Part shown: piece by piece, positions 44,325 to 53,791 of the stretch
Numbering within the stretch: position 1 is the stretch's first letter
Layout: each line of letters begins with the position of its first letter
Source of the DNA: Streptomyces xinghaiensis S187
Lineage (GTDB): Bacteria; Actinomycetota; Actinomycetes; Streptomycetales; Streptomycetaceae
Direction: 5' to 3'
DNA: 64,000 bases
Assembly (NCBI RefSeq): GCF_000220705.2
Contig: NZ_CP023202.1
Coordinates: 4,990,501 to 5,054,500 of the forward strand
Translations under genes and position numbers: made by a program
The notes under the pieces: model-generated
What the model saw: the letters and a program-made list of their open reading frames with translations, nothing else
Databases searched by the model: none
What the model was told of the DNA's origin: nothing

Positions 44325-45473
44325 ATGGCCGGGAACGATTGGCAGGGGGACGTCCTCCACCAGCTCAGCGGCGCCGGCGCCGGGCAGGCGCAGCCCGCGG
44401 CCGCCGCGGCGGCACCGCCGCCGCAGGGGCAGCAGGCCGGGCCGCCGGAGACCGCCGGACCCGGCGAGCAGCTGCAACCCCAACCGGAAATGAGCCAGTT
44501 CGCGCAGGTCCGCACCGCTCGGGAGCAGACGGCCGCGCCCCGGCCTGCGCCCGTCTCCGTCCCCGTGCTCAACCCCGATCTCGCCCGCGCGCAGGGCAAA
44601 CCGCGCCACGGTGAGCCGGCCGCCGCCCGGGCCGGCCGCGGACTGCGCAAGCTCGCCGGCTCCTCGGCCGCCGCCGAGGTGGCGGCCGTGACCCGCGTCG
44701 CCCAGGACCTCCAGCAGCCGATCACCACCGGCCGGCAGATCGTCGTCACCAGCATCCGCGGCGGCGCCGGCAAGACCACCGTGGCCGCCCTCCTCGGCCG
44801 GACGTTCGAGCACTACCGGCACGACCCGGTGCTGCTGGTCGAGGCCGACCCCTCCCTCGGCACCCTGCCGATCCGGACCGGCGCCGAGACCGTCCGCTGG
44901 ACCTGCGGCGATCTCGCACAGATCATCGACCCGTCCATGCAGCTGACCGACATCACCGGCTATCTGGTGCAGCTCCCCGAGGGCGGCTGGCTGCTTCCCG
45001 GCAGCCAGGGCACCGTCGGCGCCCGCCTCGAACTCGCCCAGTACCGCGAGGTGATGGTGGCGCTCCGCCGCTACTTCGGCATCACTGTCGTCGACTGCGA
45101 GACGCTGCCCAGCGAGCTGTCCCGCACCGCGCTGGTCGCCGCGCAGGCCCGCGTGCTCGTCGCCCCCGCCACCCTGGAGGGTGTCACGAGCACCCGCGCG
45201 ATCCTCGACTGGATGGCGGGCGTCCCGCGGCCCAAGCTGCTCCCGGGCACGGTCGTCGTCCTCACCTCCTCCGCCCCGCACATGACGATGGACGAGGAGG
45301 CCGCCGCCGCCCATCTGCGGCTGGACGGCGTCGAGGTGGTGCACCTGCCGTACGACCGGCATCTCGCGGCCGGCGGCGTCATCCGCACCGGGATGCTCGG
45401 CGAGAAGACCCGCGCAGCCGCCACCCGGCTCGCCGCCGAACTGCTCAACCGCGCCGTGGGCGGCCGCCGATGA
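44325..45473 (+). CDS. MinD/ParA-like ATPase, EspI-type
   Basis: 382 residues from ATG 44325 with GAGGGGGG upstream. The N-terminal ~130 residues are Pro/Gln/Ala-rich and disordered; a MinD-type ATPase domain follows with GGAGK150-T as its Walker A, VVDCETLP near Walker B, and ADPSLG. Mycobacterial EspI has the same build (Pro-rich arm plus ATPase) and links ESX-1 secretion to ATP level. A regulatory role is inferred from that. It overlaps eccC by 4 bases (ATGA), so the two are coproduced. Confidence 0.82.
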   Translation: MAGNDWQGDVLHQLSGAGAGQAQPAAAAAAPPPQGQQAGPPETAGPGEQLQPQPEMSQFAQVRTAREQTAAPRPAPVSVPVLNPDLARAQGKPRHGEPAAARAGRGLRKLAGSSAAAEVAAVTRVAQDLQQPITTGRQIVVTSIRGGAGKTTVAALLGRTFEHYRHDPVLLVEADPSLGTLPIRTGAETVRWTCGDLAQIIDPSMQLTDITGYLVQLPEGGWLLPGSQGTVGARLELAQYREVMVALRRYFGITVVDCETLPSELSRTALVAAQARVLVAPATLEGVTSTRAILDWMAGVPRPKLLPGTVVVLTSSAPHMTMDEEAAAAHLRLDGVEVVHLPYDRHLAAGGVIRTGMLGEKTRAAATRLAAELLNRAVGGRR

Positions 45474-48400
45474 CGACCCGGCTGATCCACCGCCCCGCCC
45501 GCACCGAACGGCCCGCCGCCGCGCCCCCCGCCCGCACCATCGAGGCACCGCCCAACCTGCCCGAGGGCAAGACCGGCAGCGGCGCGATGGCGCTGCTGCC
45601 GATGGCCGGTGTGATGAGCTCCGTCGTGATGATGACGGTCGTACGGAACAGCCAGTTCGCCGCCATCGGCGCCGTCGTCCTGGTCGTCGCCGTCATCGGC
45701 GGTGTCGGCATGCTGCTGTCGCAGCGCGGCAAGGCCCAGCGCACCCGCCGCCAGCAGCGCGAGCGCTATCTGGAGTACCTGGAGGAGCTGCGCGAGGAAC
45801 TGGCCGCCGAGGAGCGCGAACTGCGCGAGACGGCCCGGGTCCTGAATCCGCCGCCCGCCGCGCTCTACGACATCGTGCGCGACCCGTCCCGGCTGTGGGA
45901 GCGGCGGCGGCTCGACGCCGACTTCCTGAAGGTGCGCGTCGGCAGCGGCGAGATGCCGCTGCGCCCGCTGACCGTCGGACAGCAGAGCGGCAGCGTGCTC
46001 ACCCCGCCCGACCGGTTCATGCTCAACGAGGCCGGAGCACTCATCAGCCGCTTCGGCACCACCGGCGATCTGCCGCTGACCGTGCCGCTCGACCGCGCGG
46101 GCAACGCCAGCGTCATCGGCGACCGCGAGGGCGTGCTGCGGGTCGCCCGCGCGCTGCTCGTGCAGACCGCCGCCACCCACGCCCCCGACGACGTGCACAT
46201 CGCCCTCGGCTGCCCCGGCGACCGGATGGCCGACTGGGAATGGCTCAAGTGGCTCCCGCACCTGCTCGACGGCGACGAGCGCGACGGCCCGGTCAGCGCC
46301 CGCCGCATCGCCCCGGACATCCACCAGCTCGCCCGGCTCCTCGGCCGCGATCTGCGGCAGCGCGCCAGCTACGCCGCCGAGCTGCGCCGCGGCCTGTCCA
46401 ACCGGGAAGCCCTCGCCATGGCCGGCCGGCTGCTGGTCGTCAGCGACGAGTACGGCGACACCGCGCAGGACCTGCCGCGGCCCGACGAGGCCGTCTCGCT
46501 GCGCGACATGGGCGTCACCGTGCTCCATTTGCTCTCCGAGCGGGTGCGGGAGCCCGGGCAGGTGTCCCTGCGCATCACCGTGGACGGCGACCGGGTCACC
46601 GTCGAGGACCTGCGCGGCGAGCAGCCGCTGGTGGCGCACGGCACCGTCGACGACGTCACCACCGCCGGCGCCGAGGGCCTCGCCCGGATGCTGGCCCCGC
46701 TGCGCCTGTCGGCCGAATCGCTGGTCGACGCGCCGCTGTCCGGGCCGGTCGACTTCGCCGACATGCTCGGCATGGACGACCCGGCCGCCGTCGACATTGA
46801 CGCCCTGTGGGCGCCCCGCGGCGAACGCGCGTTCCTGCGTGTGCCCATCGGCATCAACGACTCCCGCGAACCGGTCCTGCTCGACCTCAAGGAATCCGCG
46901 GAACTCGGCATGGGCCCGCACGGCCTGTGCGTCGGCGCCACCGGCTCCGGCAAGAGCGAGCTGCTGCGCACCCTCGTCCTCGCCCTCGTCGCCACCCACC
47001 CGCCGGAGGACCTGGCGATGGTGCTCGTCGACTACAAGGGCGGCGCCACCTTCGCGCCCTTCGCCGACCTGCCGCACGTCGCCGGTGTCATCACCAACCT
47101 GGAGAACCAGGCCGGCCTGGTCGAACGCGTGCACGCCAGCCTCGCCGGCGAGGTGCAGCGCCGCCAGCGGGTCCTCAAGGACGCCGGGAACGTCGCCGAC
47201 ATCGCGCACTACGCCGCCCTCCGCGAGACCCGGCCCGACCTCGACCCGCTGCCGCACCTGTTCGTCGTCATCGACGAGTTCGGCGAACTCCTGACCGCCA
47301 AGCCCGACTTCATCGACCTCTTCCTCTCCATCGGCCGCATCGGCCGCTCCATCGGCGTGCACCTGCTGCTCTCCAGCCAGCGCATCGAGGGCGGCAAGCT
47401 CAAGGGCCTGGACACCTACCTCTCCTACCGCCTCGGCCTGCGCACCTTCTCCGCCGACGAGAGCCGCACCGTCCTCGACACCACCGACGCCTTCCACCTC
47501 CCGCCGCTCCCCGGCTTCGGCTACCTCAAGGTGGACACCTCGGCGTACGAGCGGTTCAAGGCGAGCTACGTCTCCGGCCCCTACACCGGACCGGTGCGCC
47601 GGGAGAGCGAGGAGGACACCGGCCCGGCCGTACTGCCCTACCCCGCCTACAACACCCTCGACCAGCAGCGGCCGAAGGAGAGCGGCTCCGCCTCCGAGCC
47701 GTACTCCCGGCACCGCAACCCCGGCCCGACCGTCATGTCCGTCATCGTCGACCAGTTCAAGGCGGCCGCCGCCCCCGTGCGCCGGATCTGGCTGCCGCCG
47801 CTGCCCGCCGCGCTGCCGCTCGACACCGCCGCCGGGCCGGTCGAGGCCGGCCGGCAGGGCATGCGGCTCGCCGTACGCCCCGGCCCGATGAAGGTGCCGC
47901 TGGGGCTGCTGGACGACCCGGCCAAGCAGTGGCAGGGCCAGTGGGTGCTGGATCTGACCCTGGCCGGCGGCCATGTGGCCGTCATCGGCGGCCCGCAGTC
48001 CGGCAAGACCACCCTGCTGCGCACCCTGGCCCTCTCGCTCGCCATGACCCACACCCCGAAGGACGTGGGCATCTACGGGCTCGACCTGGTCGGCGGCGGC
48101 CTCCAGGCGCTCGCCGGGCTGCCGCACGTCGGCGGCATAGCGGGCCGCGCGGACCGCGAGCGCGCCATGCGCACCGTCGAAGAGGTGCGCGGCATGCTCG
48201 CCCTGCGCGAGGACCTGTTCCGCGAACAGAACATCGACTCCGTCGACCGGTTGCGCGAACTGCGCGCCGAGGGCAGGCTGCCGCAGCTTCCCTCGACCGA
48301 CGTCGTCCTTCTCGTCGACGGCTTCGGCGCGCTCCGCGACGACTTCGAGGAACTGGACGACGCCGTGGTCGACCTCCTCAAGCGCGGCGGCGGCTACGGC

Positions 48401-49459
48401 ATCCACGTGGTGGCGGGCATGCTCCGCTGGAACGACGTCCGCATCGCCACCCAGTCCACCTTCGGCACCCGCGTGGAGCTGCGGCTCAACGACCCCAGCG
48501 ACAGCAGCATCGACCGCAAGCTCGCCGAGACCCTGGCACCCGACGAGCCCGGCCGCGTCCTCACCGACGGCAAGCTCTTCGCCCAGGTGGCGCTGCCCCG
48601 GATCGACTCGCTCTCCTCCACGACCGAACTCGGCCCGGCGGTCGAGCAGGCGGCCCGGTCCGTCCGCGCCGCCTGGCCCGGCGACCTGGCACAGCAGGTG
48701 CGGGTGCTGCCGCCGCGCGTCCAGCTCTCCTCGCTGCCGTCGGTCACCGCGCAGCCGCGGCGGGTCCCGATCGGCCTCGACCAGACCGCGCTGGCGCCCG
48801 TCCTGCTCGACCTCTTCGAACGCGACCAGCATCTGCTGGTGCTCGGCGACAGCGAGTGCGGCAAGAGCAATCTGCTGCGGCTCGTGGCGAACGGGCTCAT
48901 GGCGCGCCACGGCGAGGACGACCTCGTCTTCGCCGTCATGGACCCGCGGCGCGGCCTGCGCACCCTCGTGCCCGAGGAGTACCGGGGCGGCTACGCCCAC
49001 AACTCCAAGATCTGCGGGGCGCTCTCGGCGGGCATCGCCAAGGAGCTGGAGAAGCGGATGCCGGACGACCTCGCGGACCAGGACGCGCTGGCCGACGGCG
49101 CCTGGTACACCGGCCCGCGGATCGTCATCCTCGTGGACGACTACGACATCCTGACCACCGCCGGTCAGCAGCCGCTCCAGCCGTTCCTGCCGTTCATCCC
49201 CTCCTCGGCGGACATCGGGCTGCACTTCGTCGTCACCCGCCGCGTCGCCGGCGCCTCCCGCGCCATGTACGACCCGTTCCTCACCACCCTCCGGGAGAGC
49301 GGCACCTCGGCCCTCGTCATGGCCGGGGACCGCTCCGAGGGGCAGCTCTTCCCGGGCGTCTACGCGGGCGCCCAGCCGCCCGGCCGCGGTCTGCTCGTCC
49401 GCCGGGGCGAGCCGAACCGGCTGATCCAGACCGCGCTCGCGGACGGCACCGCGGCGTGA
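45470..49459 (+). CDS. eccC: T7SS motor ATPase EccC (FtsK/SpoIIIE family)
   Basis: 1329 residues, with EccCa and EccCb fused. Two membrane helices lie at ~35-80, followed by a coiled region (QQRERYLEYLEELREEL). Three FtsK/SpoIIIE ATPase domains follow with Walker A lysines Lys495 (GATGSGKS), Lys846 (GGPQSGKT) and Lys1132 (GDSECGKS). Walker B acids are seen in MVLVDYKGG, VVLLVDGFG and VILVDDYD. EccC recognises Esx substrates through its last ATPase domain and powers export. All three nucleotide sites look intact. It is the strongest marker that this locus is a T7SS. Confidence 0.95.
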   Translation: MTTRLIHRPARTERPAAAPPARTIEAPPNLPEGKTGSGAMALLPMAGVMSSVVMMTVVRNSQFAAIGAVVLVVAVIGGVGMLLSQRGKAQRTRRQQRERYLEYLEELREELAAEERELRETARVLNPPPAALYDIVRDPSRLWERRRLDADFLKVRVGSGEMPLRPLTVGQQSGSVLTPPDRFMLNEAGALISRFGTTGDLPLTVPLDRAGNASVIGDREGVLRVARALLVQTAATHAPDDVHIALGCPGDRMADWEWLKWLPHLLDGDERDGPVSARRIAPDIHQLARLLGRDLRQRASYAAELRRGLSNREALAMAGRLLVVSDEYGDTAQDLPRPDEAVSLRDMGVTVLHLLSERVREPGQVSLRITVDGDRVTVEDLRGEQPLVAHGTVDDVTTAGAEGLARMLAPLRLSAESLVDAPLSGPVDFADMLGMDDPAAVDIDALWAPRGERAFLRVPIGINDSREPVLLDLKESAELGMGPHGLCVGATGSGKSELLRTLVLALVATHPPEDLAMVLVDYKGGATFAPFADLPHVAGVITNLENQAGLVERVHASLAGEVQRRQRVLKDAGNVADIAHYAALRETRPDLDPLPHLFVVIDEFGELLTAKPDFIDLFLSIGRIGRSIGVHLLLSSQRIEGGKLKGLDTYLSYRLGLRTFSADESRTVLDTTDAFHLPPLPGFGYLKVDTSAYERFKASYVSGPYTGPVRRESEEDTGPAVLPYPAYNTLDQQRPKESGSASEPYSRHRNPGPTVMSVIVDQFKAAAAPVRRIWLPPLPAALPLDTAAGPVEAGRQGMRLAVRPGPMKVPLGLLDDPAKQWQGQWVLDLTLAGGHVAVIGGPQSGKTTLLRTLALSLAMTHTPKDVGIYGLDLVGGGLQALAGLPHVGGIAGRADRERAMRTVEEVRGMLALREDLFREQNIDSVDRLRELRAEGRLPQLPSTDVVLLVDGFGALRDDFEELDDAVVDLLKRGGGYGIHVVAGMLRWNDVRIATQSTFGTRVELRLNDPSDSSIDRKLAETLAPDEPGRVLTDGKLFAQVALPRIDSLSSTTELGPAVEQAARSVRAAWPGDLAQQVRVLPPRVQLSSLPSVTAQPRRVPIGLDQTALAPVLLDLFERDQHLLVLGDSECGKSNLLRLVANGLMARHGEDDLVFAVMDPRRGLRTLVPEEYRGGYAHNSKICGALSAGIAKELEKRMPDDLADQDALADGAWYTGPRIVILVDDYDILTTAGQQPLQPFLPFIPSSADIGLHFVVTRRVAGASRAMYDPFLTTLRESGTSALVMAGDRSEGQLFPGVYAGAQPPGRGLLVRRGEPNRLIQTALADGTAA

Positions 49460-49520
49460 CCGCGCCCGCCCCGCCCCCGCCACCCGGCCGGGGGTCACTC
49501 CGCAGACCCGAGGATCCCGT

Positions 49521-50966
49521 ATGACGAAGGACATCATCGCGCTCACCGGGAAGATGCCCGACGCCTGGAGCGTCGTCGCCGGACTGCTCGCGGGCGGGCC
49601 CGAGCTGCGGCTCCGCACGGCCGGCGAGGGGGCGGTGCTCCAGCTCTGCGACGAGGGCGGCCGCCCGCTGGTGTCGGTCGAGTCGCCCGTGCTGGTGCAG
49701 GTGCCGGGGGAGACGGTCCGGCTGCTGGGCCCGGAGGCCGCGACGGACGGGGACGGTCCCGTCTGGTGGGTCGAGGCCCGGGCCTCCACGGCCGTGCCCG
49801 AGGCGGAGCGCCTGGCGGGCGCCTTCGCCGGACGGCTCGCCGGGATGCTCGGCGGCACGGTCTGGCCGCCGGGCGCGGGCGAGGCGGCGGGTGACGGCGA
49901 CCCGGTGCCCCCGGGCGTCACCGCCGCCCCCGCGCCGGTGGCCGCGCAGCCGGCCGTCGACGTCCTGACCGACAAGGCCGCCGTCGTCCTCCAGGACCGG
50001 CCCGTGATCGCCATGACCGCATGGCTGTCCGACGCCCGCCGTGCCACGGTGGCCTCCGACCGGGGACTGCAGATCGTCACCCCGCACACCAGCCGGCTGT
50101 CGTTCGCGACGCGCTCCGTGCTGTTCGGCCCGCCGTCGCGCTGGGTCGTCCAGGACGGCGAGGGCGGCTACTACGACGGGCTCTCCGGAGCGGTGCTCCG
50201 CTGGCGGGACGGCGCCTTCGGCCCGGCGCCGGGCGAGTCCGGCGAGACCCCGGTCGCCGAGATCTTCAAGGACACCGCGCCCACCCGGGAGCGCCAGCTC
50301 GCCGTCTCCGTGCGCACGGCACACCCGGCCGACGACCAACTGGTGCTCGGAGGCGCGCTGGAGGCCGTCTGGCGGACGGCCACGGGCGGCCCGCCGGCCG
50401 GCTGGGGCACCGCGGAGCCGGTGAACCTGCCGTGGTCGCGGCGGCGCCTCACCGAACTCGCGTACGAGCGGGCCCCCGAGTCCACCTGGACGGTCGCCGT
50501 CGGCACCCCGGAGCGCCCGGCCGTGGCGACGCTGCGCGTCATCCGGACCAAGGAGGGCGTCGAGGAGGACATCACGTTCACCGCCGGCTACGGCGAGGAC
50601 GAGCAGCCGCCGCTCGACGGCCTCGCGGAGCTCGCGGGCGAACTGGTGTCCCGGCACAACCTGGTCAGCATGCTCGTCCAGCTGCGCGCCGCCGGCCGGG
50701 ACCTGAGCGTGCCCGCCCGGCTCCAGGCGCCGCCCGTCCCGGTCGGCTTCGCCCTCGGCCCGGAGGAGATCCGGGAGATCGGCGCGGACCACGCGCGCCG
50801 GCCGCCGCTGACCGTGCGCCCGGCGCGGCTCGGAGCCGCCGCCCGGCCGGGTTTCTACTACCCGCTCGGAGACGGCTCCTCGGCGGACGGCTGGACGCAT
50901 CTGGACATCCTGATGCGGCACCTGCGGCGTACGGCGGCTCCCGCCGCGGAGGGGCCCGGGGCATAG
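49521..50966 (+). CDS. DUF6177-like T7SS-associated protein
   Basis: 481 residues from ATG 49521 with GAGGA upstream. It has no membrane helices or signal peptide. The first ~110 residues form one domain (IIALTGKMPDAWSVVAGLLAGG), followed by a Pro/Ala linker and a larger C-terminal domain. I recall this as the DUF6177 family that accompanies Streptomyces EccC genes. Function unknown; size and cytoplasmic location would suit an EspG-like substrate handler, but I see no sequence likeness to EspG. It is the last gene of the island before a strong terminator. Confidence 0.72.
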   Translation: MTKDIIALTGKMPDAWSVVAGLLAGGPELRLRTAGEGAVLQLCDEGGRPLVSVESPVLVQVPGETVRLLGPEAATDGDGPVWWVEARASTAVPEAERLAGAFAGRLAGMLGGTVWPPGAGEAAGDGDPVPPGVTAAPAPVAAQPAVDVLTDKAAVVLQDRPVIAMTAWLSDARRATVASDRGLQIVTPHTSRLSFATRSVLFGPPSRWVVQDGEGGYYDGLSGAVLRWRDGAFGPAPGESGETPVAEIFKDTAPTRERQLAVSVRTAHPADDQLVLGGALEAVWRTATGGPPAGWGTAEPVNLPWSRRRLTELAYERAPESTWTVAVGTPERPAVATLRVIRTKEGVEEDITFTAGYGEDEQPPLDGLAELAGELVSRHNLVSMLVQLRAAGRDLSVPARLQAPPVPVGFALGPEEIREIGADHARRPPLTVRPARLGAAARPGFYYPLGDGSSADGWTHLDILMRHLRRTAAPAAEGPGA

Positions 50967-50973
50967 CGGGACG

Positions 50974-51031
50974 GCACGGGACGCGCCGCGGCCCCGGGCG
51001 GTGAACCCGGGGCCGCGGCGCTGTCCCGTGC
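50974..51031 (+). terminator. Terminator ending the T7SS operon
   Basis: GCACGGGAC...CGCCGCGGCCCCGGG pairs with CCCGGGGCCGCGGCG...GTCCCGTGC, about 24 bp with a 7-base loop, 8 bases after the last stop. Confidence 0.8.
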
Positions 51032-51097
51032 GGGCCGTCCGTACGGACGGGGAAGCGGTGGAGACGGTGGGAGGCGGTGGGAGGCGGTGGGGGAGCC

Positions 51098-52318
51098 TCA
51101 GCCGCGGGCGGCGGCCCCGCCGTCCCCGGCGGTCGGCGCGGGCGCCTTCTTCTCCGCCCGGCCGCGGGCCAGTTCGGCCGCGTCCCGCCGGAACGCCCAC
51201 TCCATCTTCGGCTCCATGACGAAACGGAACACCCGCTGCACCGGCGTGGTGCACAGCACGGTCACCACCGCCGCGGCGAGGACGGTCAGCACGGCGGCGC
51301 CCCAGGCGGTGTTGAGCCAAGCCGCGTCGTACCAGTCCCAGAAGCGCGAGCCCTTGGCCAGGAAGCCGTGCAGCAGATAGCCGTAGAGCGTGCCGGCGCC
51401 GAGAGCGGTGAACCACATCTCGCGCCGCGGCACCCAGGCGTAGAAGCAGGCGACCAGCACCATGGAGCAGCCGAAGAGCGCGGGCGTCATCACCAGACCG
51501 GTCCACCAGGGAGCGGTGAGCTCCTGCACGCTGTCGCGGTGGTAGAACCAGCTCGACGCCATCCGGGGCGCCGCCCAGTAGGCGAAGAGCACCGCGGCGG
51601 CGAACACGGGTACGGAGAGGATCCGCACCTCGCGGCGGCGCACCAGCTGGAAGTGCTCCGGCTTGAGCATCAGGCCGACCACGAAGAACGGCAGGAACTG
51701 CAGAACCCGCTGGAGGTCCAGGTCGTCACCGATGTCGGGGGAGACCGAGGCCAGGACGGCGACGGAGAGCGCGAGCGGCACGGGCCAGCGCACGACCTTC
51801 CAGAGCGGGGTCGTCAGCCGCCAGACGAAGAGCGCGATCAGGAACCAGGTGAGGTACCAGGGGTCGAGCAGGCTGATCGGGTAACCCGGATCGTCGTCCG
51901 CGTAGCGCTTGAAGTAGCTGTAGGCCGTCTCGAAGACGATGTACGGCACGGCCACGCCGGTGATGAGCCGCTGCAGCCGGTCGGTCCGCATGTCGAAACT
52001 GCGGGAGAAGTAGCCGGAGATGACGATGAAGGCCGGCATGTGGAAGGCGTACACGAACATGTACAGCGCTTCGGCGACGCGGCTGTGGGCCGTCAGCGGC
52101 TGCCAGGCGTGGCCGATGGCCACGAGGACGATCGCCAGGTACTTGGCGTTGTCGAAGAACGGATCACGCTTCTTGACGGCGCCGTTTCCGCCCGGGGGAG
52201 TGGGGGAGCCCCCGGGATGCGGCGTCGTGGAGTCGTGGGACGGGGCGAGAGGGGACGCACGGGTCTCCGGGGGGAGCGGCGTCCGCTGGTGGCCGTGGGG
52301 GCGCAGCACGTTCGTCAC
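51098..52318 (-). CDS. Acyltransferase-3 family membrane protein
   Basis: 406 residues from GTG 52318 (GGGAGG upstream). After a Pro-rich cytoplasmic N-terminus of ~50 residues, RDPFFDNAKYLAIVLVAIGHAWQPL carries the Arg-Asp and His of the family, and ~10 membrane helices follow (FHMPAFIVISGYF in the second loop). Such proteins move acyl groups to surface sugars or lipids, as in OafA-type O-acetylases. Target unknown. It converges with the T7SS operon and is probably not part of it. Confidence 0.85.
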   Translation of the reverse strand: MTNVLRPHGHQRTPLPPETRASPLAPSHDSTTPHPGGSPTPPGGNGAVKKRDPFFDNAKYLAIVLVAIGHAWQPLTAHSRVAEALYMFVYAFHMPAFIVISGYFSRSFDMRTDRLQRLITGVAVPYIVFETAYSYFKRYADDDPGYPISLLDPWYLTWFLIALFVWRLTTPLWKVVRWPVPLALSVAVLASVSPDIGDDLDLQRVLQFLPFFVVGLMLKPEHFQLVRRREVRILSVPVFAAAVLFAYWAAPRMASSWFYHRDSVQELTAPWWTGLVMTPALFGCSMVLVACFYAWVPRREMWFTALGAGTLYGYLLHGFLAKGSRFWDWYDAAWLNTAWGAAVLTVLAAAVVTVLCTTPVQRVFRFVMEPKMEWAFRRDAAELARGRAEKKAPAPTAGDGGAAARG

Positions 52319-52744
52319 CGGCCCTCCCGCAAAGTCTGGGGGAGGACGGACCGGGACGTCACCGCGCACGAGGGGGACGGGGCAGCGTGCAACATCTGAG
52401 GCACCATAGCGTCGGGGGGCGTTGTCCGTAAAACCTTCCCCCTCCTCTCCTTCGTTGTCGGCTGCTACCCCGTCCGGCGCAGCTCAAGGGGGGTGATCCG
52501 CCCGTTTGATGGGCATCGGTCCTTATCCGTGAACATGACATGGATCACGGGCCGGGGCCGCCGCGGACCCGGTCGTTTGTCCGAGGGGGAGTCGCGGGCA
52601 TAGGGCTGGCGTGAACAGATGACCGACGAAATGCCAACAGGGGACAACCCCGTCCCGCGTTGGTGGCACGATGGTCCCGGCGTGGGGTGCGGGGCCGCAC
52701 TTCCGGGGCCGGTGACGTCGTTCCGACCAAGGGTGGGATCAGTT
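52319..52744. other. Divergent intergenic region
   Basis: 426 bases between the acyltransferase and the small membrane protein. The open frame from 52619 runs into the latter but lacks coding bias before 52745. CCGTGA-N12-TCACGG near 52530-52555 is a weak operator-like repeat. Nothing else is supported. Confidence 0.5.
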
Positions 52745-52939
52745 GTGGTCATTTCGCTGTCTGCTGTTGTCGTCCTGCTGATCATCATGATCGTGCTGAT
52801 CAAGTCCGGGTCGCTCAAGGCCGGACCGGCCCTGGTGGCCATCCTGTTCGGCTTCTTCCTGGCGTCGTCGGGCATGGCCCCGACCATCCAGAGACTGCTG
52901 GACTCGCTGGCGGACACGCTCAACCAGCTCAGCTTCTGA
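52745..52939 (+). CDS. Small two-helix membrane protein
   Basis: 64 residues from GTG 52745 with GGGTGGGA about 7 bases upstream. Two hydrophobic segments (VISLSAVVVLLIIMIVLIKSG and GPALVAILFGFFLASSG) are followed by an amphipathic tail (TIQRLLDSLADTLNQLSF). No function is known to me. The layout of two helices and a Leu-rich amphipathic end is holin-like in outline, but there are no lysis or phage genes near it. It lies upstream of the tRNA and protease section on the opposite strand to the ArsC-like gene. Confidence 0.7.
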   Translation: MVISLSAVVVLLIIMIVLIKSGSLKAGPALVAILFGFFLASSGMAPTIQRLLDSLADTLNQLSF

Positions 52940-53049
52940 CCGGCGCACCGCGGCGGAAGGACCGCGGGCCGCCCGTACGGGGCGCCCCGCGGCGCGTACC
53001 GGCCCCCGCCCGCTTCCCGCCCCCGCCCGCTTCCGGCGCCCGCGCGTCC

Positions 53050-53415
53050 TCAGTGCCCGCGCGCGATGGTGTCCCGGACGGTGGCCTCGTCACGGGCGAC
53101 CGCGGCGCTGCCGTCGTCGGCGGTGATGATCGGTCGCTGGATCAGCCGCGGATGCGCGGCCAGGGCCCCGATCCAGCGCTCCCGCTCGGCCGGCTCCTTC
53201 GGCCAGGCACCGATCCCCAGCTCCTCGGCCTGCGGCTCCTGGGTGCGGGTGATCTCCCAGGGCTCCAGGCCGAGCCGGTCCAGTACGGCACGCAGCTCGT
53301 CGGTGTCCGGCGGGTCCTCCAGATAGCGGCGGACGGTGTAATCGGCCCCCGCCTCGTCGAGAAGCCGTACGGCGGAGCGGCACTTGGAGCACGCAGGGTT
53401 GACCCAGATTTCCAT
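53050..53415 (-). CDS. ArsC/Spx-family thioredoxin-fold protein
   Basis: 121 residues, full length for the family. The N-terminal NPACSKCRSA gives a CxxC pair, and RRYLEDPPDTDEL plus RPIITADDG are typical ArsC-like segments. True arsenate reductases have one Cys followed by Arg residues; the CSKC form fits the broader arsenate-reductase-like group whose substrate is unsettled. No ars operon genes adjoin. It is cytoplasmic. Confidence 0.85.
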   Translation of the reverse strand: MEIWVNPACSKCRSAVRLLDEAGADYTVRRYLEDPPDTDELRAVLDRLGLEPWEITRTQEPQAEELGIGAWPKEPAERERWIGALAAHPRLIQRPIITADDGSAAVARDEATVRDTIARGH

Positions 53416-53455
53416 GCCGCCACCCTAAGACGGGCGCTGCCGCCCCGAGAACGCC

Positions 53456-53498
53456 ACCGGGGCCGGGCCGGAGGAAGATCCTCCGGCCCGGCCCCGGT
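53456..53498 (-). terminator. Terminator of tRNA-Gly
   Basis: A perfect 20-bp stem (ACCGGGGCCGGGCCGGAGGA with its complement) and an AGA loop, ending 7 bases from the tRNA 3' end. Confidence 0.85.
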
Positions 53499-53505
53499 GT
53501 CCGTG

Positions 53506-53576
53506 AGCGGGCGACGGGAATCGAACCCGCGTAGCCAGTTTGGAAGACTGGGGCTCTACCATTGAGCTACGCCCGC
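53506..53576 (-). tRNA. tRNA-Gly (UCC)
   Basis: 71 bases forming a full cloverleaf: acceptor GCGGGCG/CGCCCGC, anticodon loop CTTCCAA giving UCC, and T-loop GGTTCGATTCC. The discriminator is U and CCA is not encoded. Confidence 0.95.
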
Positions 53577-53714
53577 GTGAGCCGCGGGAGCGAGGCCGCC
53601 GCGGCACGATGTGCATCGTAGCGGGTCCCGGCGGCCGCTCGCACACCCGTAACCGGCCGCCCCGTTAAGCGCCCCGCCGCACCTGCGGTGCATGTACCCT
53701 ACGTCTCGCACCAG

Positions 53715-53791
53715 CGGGGTGTGGCGCAGCTTGGTAGCGCGTCCGCTTTGGGAGCGGAAGGCCGTCGGTTCGAATCCGGCCACCCCGACCA
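53715..53791 (+). tRNA. tRNA-Pro (UGG), CCA encoded
   Basis: Acceptor CGGGGTG/CACCCCG, anticodon stem TCCGC/GCGGA with loop TTTGGGA giving UGG, T-loop GGTTCGAATCC, discriminator A and an encoded CCA at 53789-53791. It diverges from tRNA-Gly. Confidence 0.95.

Noticed and set aside
52745..52939. Phage holin
   Set aside because: Two short helices suit a holin in outline, but there are no lysis or phage genes and the surroundings are core genes.
53506..53791. tRNA pair as an attachment site for a mobile element
   Set aside because: No integrase and no repeat of a tRNA 3' end were seen; the T7SS island ends 2.5 kb away.
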